From: a virus
Reading direction: 5' to 3' (one strand)
IMG/VR virus record: IMGVR_UViG_3300049856_000071
Coordinates: 1 to 35,539 of that record
DNA: 35,539 nucleotides
In this document: piece by piece, positions 1 through 5,307 of the stretch
Layout: the number at the start of each line of letters is the position of its first letter
Position numbering within the stretch: position 1 is the stretch's first letter
Made by a program: the position numbers and the translations under genes
The notes under the pieces: model-generated
What the model was told of the DNA's origin: nothing
Database searches by the model: none
The model's input: only the letters and a program-made list of their open reading frames with translations

Positions 1-83
1 GCCGAGATGATGCACTCTCCCCCGAAGTGTTTCTTCGCCTTGCGGATAGCCGCGTCGATTCGTGCTGTGTATGCTGTTGCCAT
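1..83 (-). CDS. Small early protein, 3' end cut by window edge
   Basis: An ATG at 81-83 opens a frame that runs off the left edge after 27 residues, beginning MATAYTARIDAAIRKAKKHF and rich in Ala, Arg and Lys. It lies 39 bp downstream of the annealing-protein gene in the same leftward operon. No clear Shine-Dalgarno precedes it, and the start codon sits inside a copy of a repeated 14 bp motif. Function is not recognisable. An exonuclease or nuclease partner of the annealing protein often lies here in other phages, but this fragment is too short to test that. If the window ends are joined, the frame closes after four more residues. Confidence 0.5.
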   Translation of the reverse strand, partial: MATAYTARIDAAIRKAKKHFGGECIIS

Positions 84-95
84 GTTATGTCACAT
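82..95. promoter_or_regulatory. Motif B copy 1 (14 bp dyad)
   Basis: The sequence ATGTTATGTCACAT is an imperfect dyad (ATGT-N6-ACAT). The identical 14-mer occurs, in either orientation, at 3651-3664 and 34559-34572, and a 12 bp version at 23842-23853. Here it covers the start codon of the leftward gene at 83. A protein-binding site is inferred from recurrence and symmetry only. Confidence 0.45.
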
Positions 96-122
96 CATTT
101 GGTTAACCGGGGGCTGCGGGCG

Positions 123-887
123 TTACCCTGCAGCCACCTCCGGCATTGATTGCGCTGCTAGGTCTGACATATCCGCAGAACCCTGCCAGCCCTGATCTTT
201 CATGAAGCTTCTGATGGCCTCGTAGTCGTCGTGGTTGTCATTTAAGATAGCCATGATCTTCTCACGCCCCAGCTTTTTCCATTTTAAAAAGCTTTTTATG
301 TCGTCGGGTAGTTTGCCCATCCTGGCGTTTTCTGCTTCCCACTGTGCTTGCTTCGTGATGTTTTCTGGCTTGCCCATGATCGGTGCTTGTGCTGGCGTGA
401 TGTCCTTCTCGGCTACCTTCTGCGCGCCTGGTATCGATTCGATCTCTGATTCATCGAGCATCCCCAGCCCGGCAAAGGATAGAGTTACCCGGCGCTTGGC
501 CTTGGTCTCTGCCTTCATGATCGCGTTGGCCCGTTGCTCGCCTTTCAGATGCTCAAGGCTTACCGCTCCTGTCGCTTCATCTGTCCGCCCATTGGCCTCT
601 GCTCGTGCCGTTACGATGTACACGTCAGAGTCTATCTTCTTCTCAGGTAGGGTAAGAGATATCCCACGAGTCTGCCTGATCTGCTCTGCGCAGTTCTTGT
701 TGGCGTACAAGATCAGCTTGCCATTGAGTTTGAGATAGTCGAAGGGCTTGGTCAATGGGTTTAGCTTCATTGACTCACACACTTGGACGTAGTAGCTCAT
801 GCGCTGGTCAGATGTGAGAGGTGACAAGTCACCCCCCATCATCACTGTCTCAAGGATCTTCGCGTCTGGTTTTTGTATGTCGTTCAT
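123..887 (-). CDS. Probable phage single-strand annealing protein (recombinase)
   Basis: 254 residues. The N-terminal two thirds hold a conserved block: residues 37-60 (CESMKLNPLTKPFDYLKLNG), then LYANKNCAEQIRQTRGIS, then KAETKAKRRVTLSFAGLGML at about 125-145. I recall these blocks from a phage family next to Gp157 proteins and usually regarded as RecT/Red-beta-like annealing proteins. The C-terminus is variable, with an acidic and aromatic end. The expected role is annealing complementary single strands during phage recombination or replication, together with SSB. The start follows the Gp157 stop by one base (TGATATG), with AGGT upstream. The family assignment is from memory of motifs and is not certain. 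No exonuclease partner is visible in the window. Confidence 0.6.
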   Translation of the reverse strand: MNDIQKPDAKILETVMMGGDLSPLTSDQRMSYYVQVCESMKLNPLTKPFDYLKLNGKLILYANKNCAEQIRQTRGISLTLPEKKIDSDVYIVTARAEANGRTDEATGAVSLEHLKGEQRANAIMKAETKAKRRVTLSFAGLGMLDESEIESIPGAQKVAEKDITPAQAPIMGKPENITKQAQWEAENARMGKLPDDIKSFLKWKKLGREKIMAILNDNHDDYEAIRSFMKDQGWQGSADMSDLAAQSMPEVAAG

Positions 888-888
888 A

Positions 889-1398
889 TCATTTTACCTG
901 TAAGCTGTGCCGCTTCTCTAGCGTCACGCCCTCGATCTTCTCGCCAGCCTTGAGCGCCTTTTTAAGCGCTGTCTTGTCGGCGTCGCATGTTGTTTTAACC
1001 CGCTGGAACTCTTCGGGCAATAGCTCAGGAGCGCAGTCTACCAACACAGCCTCTGAGGGGTGCCATTTGAGCGTCACAAAGTCTGTCTCGATCTTGTCGC
1101 CGATTGGGAGCAGTTTGCCGATAACCTCGTAGCAGATGTCCACCGCTTTGGATAGGCGTGCTTTCTTAGCTGCCAGTTCTTTAATGACTGAATCCAGGTG
1201 AGCGATCTTTACCGTCTCCATCTCCTTGATAAATGCGCCGAGGTCTTCGATGGCTACGGTCTTTTGCTCCGTAAGGTAGTTCACTTTTTCAAGTGCCAGC
1301 TCGTTGACGATCTCGCCTGTCTCGGCGTCGATAGCCTCGGCCAGTGCGTTCTCGATCTGGACCGGGATGTTGGCTGCGCGCCATGCGAGGCCGGTCAT
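889..1398 (-). CDS. Gp157-family siphovirus protein
   Basis: 169 residues from ATG at 1398, which overlaps the upstream stop by 4 bp (ATGA). A longer frame exists to 1473 but would read into the neighbour. The protein begins MTGLAWRAANIPVQIENALA, followed by the DAETGEIV segment typical of Gp157 proteins, a helical coiled-coil centre (about residues 35-100) and a beta-rich C-terminal half. Siphovirus Gp157 members are early proteins of unknown biochemistry; one Streptococcus thermophilus prophage member was linked to phage resistance. It usually sits beside annealing proteins and SSB, as here. Confidence 0.8.
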   Translation of the reverse strand: MTGLAWRAANIPVQIENALAEAIDAETGEIVNELALEKVNYLTEQKTVAIEDLGAFIKEMETVKIAHLDSVIKELAAKKARLSKAVDICYEVIGKLLPIGDKIETDFVTLKWHPSEAVLVDCAPELLPEEFQRVKTTCDADKTALKKALKAGEKIEGVTLEKRHSLQVK

Positions 1399-1748
1399 GC
1401 TACCGCCTCGAAGAATTCTTCGCGGGTCATGTGGACCATCGCCCCGATCTTGCCGTTCTTTACATAGTAGCAAGACTCACCGAAGTGAATTGAATAGACT
1501 TGATGCGGGTAAGACTCGAAAAAGTAATTCGACATTAGACGCCCGGTAGCATCCGCGTCCCACTGTCTGACTTGGCCATCCTTCAACAGAAAGACTATGT
1601 CCTTCGTGCCGATAGATACAGGGTCAGAGATGGTAGCGGAGTCAGCCACCATCCCCTTCCCTGACAACCGTTTGGAGCCAGTTGCGCCTCTTATGAGGCC
1701 TGACTCCGCTTTAGTGTTGCCGCTGTGTGCGGCGTTTCTTGTTTCCAT
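1395..1748 (-). CDS. Hypothetical early phage protein
   Basis: 117 residues from ATG at 1748, chosen over an upstream ATG at 1775 because GGAGGG lies 5 bp before it. The first 40 residues are Ser/Gly/Thr-rich and probably disordered. The rest alternates short strands and a C-terminal helix (MTREEFFEAVA). No known family recognised. It is translationally coupled to the Gp157 gene by a 4 bp overlap. A strong hairpin with a T tract on the opposite strand lies just upstream, in what would be its leader. Confidence 0.65.
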   Translation of the reverse strand: METRNAAHSGNTKAESGLIRGATGSKRLSGKGMVADSATISDPVSIGTKDIVFLLKDGQVRQWDADATGRLMSNYFFESYPHQVYSIHFGESCYYVKNGKIGAMVHMTREEFFEAVA

Positions 1749-1766
1749 ATGGACCCTCCAAGGTCT

Positions 1767-1815
1767 GCCCGGCATCCGCTACTTCTCAGGGCGGAGGATG
1801 CTGGGCTTTTTTATT
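1767..1815 (+). terminator. Intrinsic terminator on the plus strand
   Basis: GCCCGGCATCC (1767-1777) pairs with GGATGCTGGGC (1796-1806) in an 11 bp stem with one G-U pair, and TTTTTTATTT follows directly. It would stop rightward transcripts, although all surrounding genes run leftward. On the minus strand the hairpin has no U tract after it. It occupies most of the 87 bp gap between two early genes. Confidence 0.6.
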
Positions 1816-1835
1816 TACTTTCGTTCAAGGACAAT

Positions 1836-2084
1836 CTATGTATTGCGCTTCTTGTCGTCAATCTTTTTACTAACAATTTTACTTGATTTTACGTAATTGC
1901 TTACGATACTTTCAATCATACTGGACAAGCTGCGATGGTCGGCCTGTGCAGCGTCTTTCAAATCTTGCAGCACAGCCGGGCTCATGGCCACTGATACAGT
2001 GACTTTCTTTTCTTTGGCTGTTTTTGGAGGTCTACCCATAGACCTAGCCGCTTTGCCTTTGAGACCGCGCGTCAAGCTGGTCAC
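1836..2084 (-). CDS. Ribbon-helix-helix (CopG/Arc-like) DNA-binding protein
   Basis: 82 residues from GTG at 2084, overlapping the upstream stop by 4 bp (GTGA). An internal ATG at 2039 (MGRPPKTAKEKKVTVS) is an alternative and would give a typical short RHH protein. A basic N-terminus is followed by a strand (KVTVSVAMSP) and two helices (AVLQDLKDAAQADHRSL and SSMIESIVSNYVKS), the ribbon-helix-helix pattern. A Lys-rich tail ends the protein. Such dimers bind short inverted repeats, so it is a candidate reader of the repeated motifs in this genome. That link is inference. Confidence 0.7.
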   Translation of the reverse strand: MTSLTRGLKGKAARSMGRPPKTAKEKKVTVSVAMSPAVLQDLKDAAQADHRSLSSMIESIVSNYVKSSKIVSKKIDDKKRNT

Positions 2085-2620
2085 TGACCTATGACCTCGG
2101 CCAAGATACGCACATCGTATGCGTTGACATGGCCCCAGCGCTCGTCTGGGATTTGGGCGATTTCGTAGCCGCGCTCTTCTGAAAGCGCTTTGGCCAGACG
2201 ACTGTGGCGAGTAGCCGTTTCGCGGTCGCAGCGGATGCCACGTTGCCCACAGTAACCCGCCACGCTCATTCTGCTGGGGCTTGGTAACGCATGATGCTGT
2301 TCAGATTTATGAGAAGCCATCGACACGCAAGCATCAGCCATTTTTAGGATTGCGGGCATCATTTCTGATAGGGTTTTCGCAAGCAAGGCATTCTGAGACA
2401 TCAGTGCGTCATTTTGTCGCAGTCCTGCGTCATTTTGTCGCACCTGACGATTGGCTTTAACCCTTAGAGAACCCATCACTTGAATCGCCTGCGAATGATT
2501 TAATTTGAGTGGCTTGCGAGGTTCTGGCGTAATGCCAATTGCGACTGCGGCTCTTTGAACCGTGCGCGCACTAACCCCCGCAACCTCGGCCAATTCCTTG
2601 ACGGTCATGGTGTCGCTCAT
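2081..2620 (-). CDS. Antirepressor-like phage regulator with HTH
   Basis: 179 residues. Residues 5-30 (MTVKELAEVAGVSARTVQRAA) form a clear helix-turn-helix. Residues 60-80 contain a short repeat, RQNDAGLRQNDALMSQNALL. The C-terminal block (SVAGYCGQRGIRCDRETATR to the HVNAYDVRILAEV end) matches the closing domain common on phage antirepressor and Rha-type regulators, where a YEIxxxPDxRxGxVNxY pattern is typical. Expected role: modulating the lytic/lysogenic switch. It overlaps both neighbours by 4 bp. Confidence 0.65.
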   Translation of the reverse strand: MSDTMTVKELAEVAGVSARTVQRAAVAIGITPEPRKPLKLNHSQAIQVMGSLRVKANRQVRQNDAGLRQNDALMSQNALLAKTLSEMMPAILKMADACVSMASHKSEQHHALPSPSRMSVAGYCGQRGIRCDRETATRHSRLAKALSEERGYEIAQIPDERWGHVNAYDVRILAEVIGQ

Positions 2621-2829
2621 ACGATGATGCTCAACAACACATTAGATGTGCGCGTCTTCTCAAGGTTGAGATAGTCCCGAGTCAGGGTAGCGCTGATGAC
2701 ATACTTGCCAACGCGCTCCTCTAGGGTCTGGATGATTTGCAAAACCTCTTGCTCTGCTTCCGCTTTGATCCGCTTGAGCTCTTCAATGGTCATGCTCTGC
2801 ACCGTGTTTTCTGTTGTTTCTGTTGCCAT
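2617..2829 (-). CDS. Small hypothetical early protein
   Basis: 70 residues, preceded by an excellent ribosome site (AGGGGGG, 4-5 bp before ATG). Residues 10-45 are a predicted amphipathic helix rich in Glu and Lys (MTIEELKRIKAEAEQEVLQI), and the C-terminus is a mixed region ending NVLLSIIV. No family recognised. It overlaps the antirepressor-like gene by 4 bp, so it is co-translated with it. Confidence 0.65.
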   Translation of the reverse strand: MATETTENTVQSMTIEELKRIKAEAEQEVLQIIQTLEERVGKYVISATLTRDYLNLEKTRTSNVLLSIIV

Positions 2830-2838
2830 ATGTCCCCC

Positions 2839-3114
2839 CTAATTTGATATTCCTACACATCCGATAGATCGTAAGATTCTCATCCTCGCCCGGCTCTTCT
2901 CGCGGTTTCGCGCGTCTGCCTCTCTGGCGTGTTCCATGATGCAACTAGTCTGTGCGCAATGCTCACGGCTGGACCCATTGGCAAAGTTGAGCTTATAGGC
3001 GTGCGCTGTCTCGCCATAGGTGCAGACCAGAATTGAGTGGATGCTGGCTGTCGTGTTGTGGCTCCAGAATCGCATGCGTAAAACATGCGCCTGGATCTCT
3101 GTCACCTCAACCAT
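2839..3114 (-). CDS. Hypothetical early protein
   Basis: 91 residues, start at ATG 3114, overlapping the end of a small membrane protein gene by 8 bp. It contains scattered His and Cys and a basic C-terminal helix (EADARNREKSRARMRILRSI). Function unknown. Reality is supported mainly by its tight fit between two genes on the same strand. A second overlapping frame at 2880-3086 is taken to be a shadow. Confidence 0.5.
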   Translation of the reverse strand: MVEVTEIQAHVLRMRFWSHNTTASIHSILVCTYGETAHAYKLNFANGSSREHCAQTSCIMEHAREADARNREKSRARMRILRSIGCVGISN

Positions 3115-3253
3115 TGAAGCCCCGGATTACCTCGGGTGATCGTCTCCGTAGATACTTAGCCCGTGCCCAATGGTGGAAACGCAGCACAGCAACGCCGATG
3201 ATGCTTGTGGCCGTAGCCATAGACAGCATTACGCTTAAATCAATTAGACTCAT
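3107..3253 (-). CDS. Small single-pass membrane protein (48 aa)
   Basis: A short gene starting MSLIDLSVMLSMATATSIIG. Residues 4-25 are one hydrophobic segment, followed by a strongly basic tail (RFHHWARAKYLRRRSP). GGAGG lies 4 bp before the ATG. The start overlaps the upstream HTH gene by ATGA and the end overlaps the downstream ATG. The positive tail predicts N-out/C-in topology. Function unknown: such early membrane peptides may be toxins, exclusion proteins or host-takeover factors, and nothing here decides between these. Confidence 0.65.
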   Translation of the reverse strand: MSLIDLSVMLSMATATSIIGVAVLRFHHWARAKYLRRRSPEVIRGFNG

Positions 3254-3546
3254 AAGACCTCCGAAAAATCAATCTTCCTGACCATTTTCTCAACGTCAGT
3301 TTTTTTCAAAGATGCCGCGCGCTGGATGTGTGAGATCCCAGCAGCTATAAGTTTGTTGGCGCAGAAATTAATCTCTGCACGTTCGCTGGCGTGGATGAAC
3401 CCTTTGCCAGTAAACACAACGGGCACACCAGCCCGGTTGAGTTCGTGGATTTCTTGCCGTACTGCGCGCTCGCTCACTCTCAGAGCCTTGGCCAGATCGG
3501 CCCGGCTGATAGGTCCGCGATCCTTTACGACTTCCACAAGGTTCAT
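3250..3546 (-). CDS. Winged-HTH DNA-binding protein
   Basis: 98 residues. Residues 1-50 (VVKDRGPISRADLAKALRVSERAVRQEIHELNRAGVPV) read as a helix-turn-helix with a wing (VVFTGKGFIHA), like the small HTH_11/DeoR-type domains of phage regulators. The C-terminal helices may dimerise (AASLKKTDVEKMVRKIDF). It overlaps both neighbours by ATGA, and lies third or fourth in the operon started by the Cro-like gene. Likely a DNA-binding early regulator or replication accessory. Confidence 0.65.
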   Translation of the reverse strand: MNLVEVVKDRGPISRADLAKALRVSERAVRQEIHELNRAGVPVVFTGKGFIHASERAEINFCANKLIAAGISHIQRAASLKKTDVEKMVRKIDFSEVL

Positions 3547-3719
3547 GCTGCCCTCGCTGCGTTGATCTTGTTCAGCCGAGTAAGCGTTTCAAATAGCTTC
3601 AATACGTCCTGAAAGCCAGTGAATTGCTCGGCCACCTCGGGCATTATCTCATGTGACATAACATGCTTCGACATCGAATCGTGCTCATGCTTGACGCCGT
3701 CAGACCCCATCGGTGTCAT
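3543..3719 (-). CDS. Small hypothetical early protein
   Basis: 58 residues from ATG at 3719, chosen over the ATG at 3728 because it makes a 4 bp ATGA overlap like its neighbours. It is Met- and His-rich at the front (KHEHDSMSKHVMSHEIMPEV) and ends in an amphipathic helix (DVLKLFETLTRLNKINAARAA). No family recognised. Its coding sequence contains an exact copy of repeated motif B. Confidence 0.55.
   Translation of the reverse strand: MTPMGSDGVKHEHDSMSKHVMSHEIMPEVAEQFTGFQDVLKLFETLTRLNKINAARAA
3651..3664. promoter_or_regulatory. Motif B copy 2
   Basis: ATGTGACATAACAT, the exact reverse complement of the copies at 82-95 and 34559-34572. This copy is inside a small early gene about 430 bp downstream of the Cro promoter, so it could be an intragenic operator or simply coding. 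The identity with two other sites argues against chance. Confidence 0.4.
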
Positions 3720-3883
3720 AGCCTGCATGCAGCCGCATCCTTTATCCGGTCGCGTATCATGTCTGCGCGGACTTCGTTTACACAGGATTTGCAGTCATAA
3801 TTCTCTCGGTAGCTTTCCCCATGGACATCACAATATGCCATGCCCTCGCCCTGTGTCGGGAAACGGTATTCTAGGGTTCTCAC
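3716..3883 (-). CDS. Small zinc-binding early protein (55 aa)
   Basis: The frame opens with GTG at 3883, overlapping the Cro-like stop as GTGA, and starts MRTLEYRFPTQGEGMAYCDV. An internal ATG at 3841 is a possible alternative start. C18-x2-H21 and C31-x2-C34 form a C2HC zinc-knuckle-like set, followed by a basic helix. The MAYCDVHGE opening resembles small phage zinc-ribbon proteins. Its role is unknown; binding of nucleic acid or a host partner is possible. Confidence 0.6.
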   Translation of the reverse strand: MRTLEYRFPTQGEGMAYCDVHGESYRENYDCKSCVNEVRADMIRDRIKDAAACRL

Positions 3884-4095
3884 TTGGCCCACGCTTCGAG
3901 GCTAGCGCCCGTGTCTTTATTGATCTTTTGTGCAATCTCTGGATGCCGCTGATGTGGAGTAAACCCGCGCAACATGTTCGTCACTACCGTATACTTCCAC
4001 CTGTTTTTCAGACAGTAATCAGCCATACCACCGTACTCGGCACTAATCAGCGCCCGAATTTCACCACGGCTCTGGGGTATTACCTTCTCTTGCAT
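3880..4095 (-). CDS. Cro-like transcriptional regulator, first gene of the leftward operon
   Basis: 71 residues from ATG at 4095 (MQEKVIPQSRGEIRALISAE). The frame also runs back to a TTG at 4134, but that would place the promoter inside the gene. Residues 10-45 (EIRALISAEYGGMADYCLKNRWKYTVVTNML) look like the helix-turn-helix region of small Cro/CI-type proteins. A near-consensus promoter ends 6 bp before the ATG, and no Shine-Dalgarno is present, so the transcript should be leaderless. The gene is divergent from the repressor across a single operator region, which fits Cro. The assignment rests mainly on context. Confidence 0.7.
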   Translation of the reverse strand: MQEKVIPQSRGEIRALISAEYGGMADYCLKNRWKYTVVTNMLRGFTPHQRHPEIAQKINKDTGASLEAWAK

Positions 4096-4131
4096 ATAGG
4101 TATTATACATCTCATAGATATGTACCGTCAA
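4096..4131 (-). promoter_or_regulatory. Leftward early (Cro) promoter
   Basis: Read on the minus strand: TTGACG (4131-4126), an 18 bp spacer, and TATAAT (4107-4102). The expected start point is about 4095-4096, which coincides with the first base of the Cro-like ATG. The -10 is a perfect consensus and the -35 matches five of six. This is the clearest promoter in the window. Confidence 0.8.
4106..4124. promoter_or_regulatory. Operator dyad in the immunity region
   Basis: TACATCTCATAGATATGTA is a 19 bp imperfect palindrome with seven of nine base pairs symmetric and arms TACAT/ATGTA. It lies between the -35 and -10 of the Cro promoter, where repressor or Cro binding would block transcription. 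No second clear copy was found nearby. A weak rightward promoter for the repressor may overlap it (TTGCAT at 4090-4095), but no convincing -10 is seen. Confidence 0.6.
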
Positions 4132-4153
4132 CAAAAAAGTGATGAGCTAAACA

Positions 4154-4498
4154 TTGCGTGAAAGAATCCTTAAGATTCTGGAGGTTTTTAAGCTAACTCA
4201 CTCGGAGTTTACCAGCCTAATTGGGTTGAATCACAGTCAAGTCAGCTCGTGGATGACCGGAAGGTCCGCCATGCCGCAATCAACCGCTATGGCTTTTCAG
4301 TGTGCATTAGGCGTCCGCTGGCAGTGGCTTCTGCACGGTGAAGAGCCCATGATGCTGGACCTAACCGGCCCCTGCTCAGAATTTGAGGTCCGGTTGTTGT
4401 CTCTGTTTCGTATGATGGACATAACTGCGAAACAAGATCTTTTAGATCAGGCTGAATTCCAGCTTGGCAGATCAGAGCGCAGGGGGGATAAAAAATGA
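4154..4498 (+). CDS. CI-like repressor, XRE family, no protease domain
   Basis: 114 residues starting with TTG at 4154. A stop codon at 4148 precludes a longer form, and the next ATG would delete the HTH. Residues 12-60 (LTHSEFTSLIGLNHSQVSSW, then a WLLHGEEP ending) are a typical XRE helix-turn-helix with its closing Trp-Leu-Leu motif. The C-terminal half is helical and may dimerise (SEFEVRLLSLFRMMDI, KQDLLDQAEFQLG). It lacks the S24 LexA/CI autocleavage domain, so RecA-driven self-cleavage is not expected and induction probably uses another route, such as the antirepressor-like protein at 2081-2620. It is rightward and divergent from Cro. Confidence 0.8.
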   Translation: MRERILKILEVFKLTHSEFTSLIGLNHSQVSSWMTGRSAMPQSTAMAFQCALGVRWQWLLHGEEPMMLDLTGPCSEFEVRLLSLFRMMDITAKQDLLDQAEFQLGRSERRGDKK

Positions 4499-5001
4499 AG
4501 AAACTTCTATTACTTTCACTGGTTTTTGTTGGCTGCCAATCCGGCTCAAGCTTTGTATTGAATAGCTCTGTGGACAAGGTAACAAATGAAACATCTGTTT
4601 ACTCAACAGGGAATTATTTCAAAACAAAACCTTTCGGGGCAAATATGTCATTGGACCTTCAGACAGACGATTATGGCACGCCAAAATCTGCTTCAAAGTT
4701 TATCTTTAATTATTCATGGGCTGGCTGGCTCTTTATTCAGAAGGGTGAATCACTTGTGTTCAATGTTGACGGCACCGTGATTACGCTCAATAGCCAGCTC
4801 GGCAGTGTAAATCGGGAAATTCACAGCGGCTCTAACGTTGAAGAATACGCAGTTTACGACATGGACAAAGCAAAGCTTTCCAAGATTGCCAATGGTAAAG
4901 TCGTCATTGGAAAAGTCATAGGGAAGGAAATGCAGCTGGAATTTGAGGTCTCTAAAAAGAATCAAGAAAACTTCCTGAAAATGTTGCAGTATGTTAAATA
5001 A
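4495..5001 (+). CDS. Lipoprotein translationally coupled to the repressor
   Basis: 168 residues. MKKLLLLSLVFVGC is a short lipoprotein signal with Cys14 as the likely lipidated residue; Gln follows, so outer-membrane sorting is expected in Gram-negatives. The mature part is beta-rich with many Ser/Asn/Thr and no Cys. The ATG overlaps the repressor stop (ATGA), so it should be made whenever the repressor is made, that is in the lysogen. The base composition looks more AT-rich than neighbouring genes, hinting at a moron. Prophage lipoproteins in this position are often superinfection-exclusion or lysogenic-conversion factors. No specific family recognised, and the function is inferred. Confidence 0.75.
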   Translation: MKKLLLLSLVFVGCQSGSSFVLNSSVDKVTNETSVYSTGNYFKTKPFGANMSLDLQTDDYGTPKSASKFIFNYSWAGWLFIQKGESLVFNVDGTVITLNSQLGSVNREIHSGSNVEEYAVYDMDKAKLSKIANGKVVIGKVIGKEMQLEFEVSKKNQENFLKMLQYVK

Positions 5002-5012
5002 CCGACCGGGTG

Positions 5013-5207
5013 TCACTCCCGGCTCGCCTCCAGTAAATAACCCTGCCCGCGTGGCGTGACTTCTCTATCTGGAGTCACATAGCCACGCTGGATAGGGGCT
5101 TTACATAAACACCCGTCCACCATCCAACCGATCTTTACCAGCAGCCTCTCCACTGCCATCTGTGTCATTCCGTACCGCGCCGCGATCTCTGCTAATTTGA
5201 TATTCAT
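5013..5207 (-). CDS. Small HTH protein, candidate excisionase/RDF or int regulator
   Basis: 64 residues. Residues 4-30 (KLAEIAARYGMTQMAVERLLVKIGWM) form a helix-turn-helix-like segment, and the rest is a compact beta/turn region with PDREVTPRGQGYLLE. It is divergent from the serine integrase across about 100 bp that contain two perfect inverted repeats. Size, charge and position fit a recombination directionality factor or an autoregulator. Its C-terminal codons contain a CCGGG-TGTCACT-CCCGG hairpin, facing the end of the lipoprotein gene 11 bp away. The RDF role is inference. Confidence 0.55.
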   Translation of the reverse strand: MNIKLAEIAARYGMTQMAVERLLVKIGWMVDGCLCKAPIQRGYVTPDREVTPRGQGYLLEASRE

Positions 5208-5208
5208 A

Positions 5209-5222
5209 GTCTCTACAGAGAC
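5209..5222. repeat. Perfect inverted repeat next to small regulator start
   Basis: GTCTCT-AC-AGAGAC, 6 bp arms with a 2 bp centre, directly upstream of the ATG at 5205-5207. It would overlap ribosome binding or the transcription start of the 64 aa gene, so it is a candidate autoregulatory operator. Confidence 0.5.
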
Positions 5223-5223
5223 C

Positions 5224-5252
5224 GAGGCGTGAACAAGATTAGAACACGCCTC
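5224..5252. repeat. 8 bp inverted repeat in int control region
   Basis: GAGGCGTG (5224-5231) and CACGCCTC (5245-5252) are perfectly complementary arms separated by 13 bp. The pair lies one base from the previous inverted repeat. A weak leftward promoter can be drawn through it (TTGCAG and TAATCT, 16 bp spacer, on the minus strand). Operator, or part of the attachment site for the adjacent integrase. Confidence 0.5.
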
Positions 5253-5307
5253 AAAGTCTGCAAGTCATTTAAGGCCGTGCGTATCGTATATTTTCGACTT
5301 TTGCACC

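Noticed and set aside
5001-5035. CCGGG-TGTCACT-CCCGG hairpin as terminator for the lipoprotein transcript
   Set aside because: There is no T tract after the stem and it lies in the coding end of the convergent gene. Possible but not supported enough to list.
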